From an uncultured Prevotella sp. (GTDB taxonomy: Bacteria > Bacteroidota > Bacteroidia > Bacteroidales > Bacteroidaceae): a stretch of DNA of 57,964 nt. The notes under the pieces were generated by a model. That model was not told the origin of the DNA and did no database searches. It saw only the letters and a list, made by a program, of their open reading frames with translations. Location: assembly GCA_947177775.1 (NCBI GenBank), contig CAMWVS010000014.1:1-57964 (forward strand), in the 5' to 3' direction. A program made the translations under genes and the position numbers. Below, piece after piece: positions 57,959 through 57,964 of this stretch; the first letter of the stretch is position 1, and the number at the start of each line of letters is the position of its first letter.

Positions 57959-57964
57959 TCAATC

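Overview
The window looks like Bacteroidales, most likely Prevotellaceae-like. It carries a SusC/SusD pair with a surface glycan-binding lipoprotein, DUF6377 and DUF4954 proteins, the DUF177-rpmF-fabH cluster and C-terminal tails resembling type IX secretion sorting domains. Upstream of many genes are Bacteroidetes-type promoters (TTTG, 19-21 nt, TAnnTTTG). The placement rests on gene content and motifs only.

Layout. 1-8 kb (minus strand): the start of an uncharacterised secreted protein, a secreted M6 metalloprotease and a large exported six-hairpin-type glycosidase. 8.4-10.3 kb: groES-groEL. 11.1-26.9 kb (minus): a polysaccharide utilization locus, susC-susD-SGBP, then GH16, GH5 and two GH3 enzymes, followed by a membrane-bound TPR/DUF6377 regulator. 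The enzyme set suggests a beta-glucan substrate (beta-1,3 or mixed-linkage). 27.4-33.6 kb (plus): hflX-DUF4954 and an M16 peptidase. 33.6-34.7 kb: a repeat-rich intergenic stretch. 34.7-36.1 kb: a GH28 pectinase-family enzyme. 36.2-36.4 kb: a 66-bp tandem array carrying repeated promoter boxes. 36.5-41.3 kb: sppA-lpxK-PNP-thiL. 41.5-43.0 kb: mlaE-mlaF, divergent from lptB. 44.3-47.6 kb: a membrane winged-helix regulator with a TonB-receptor-like barrel, preceded by an unlisted 29-codon ORF. 47.9-51.3 kb: a subtilase and an MFS exporter, then tRNA-Phe. 51.9-56.5 kb: a small lipoprotein, der, era, fabH, rpmF and DUF177. 56.6-57.8 kb: a sensor kinase.

The coding part is mostly ordinary for the order. 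The least explained material is intergenic: (1) four long perfect or near-perfect hairpins of unrelated sequence, each just downstream of a minus-strand gene for an exported protein; (2) two clusters of a GTAAGGCC palindromic repeat; (3) a 42-bp GC-rich repeat in three copies, one supplying the last codons and stop of the GH28 gene; (4) the promoter-bearing 66-bp array upstream of sppA; (5) a 9-bp repeat abutting the sensor-kinase promoter; (6) a recurring TGTCGGAA-type motif near several minus-strand promoters. No rRNA, transposase, prophage or CRISPR array was found.
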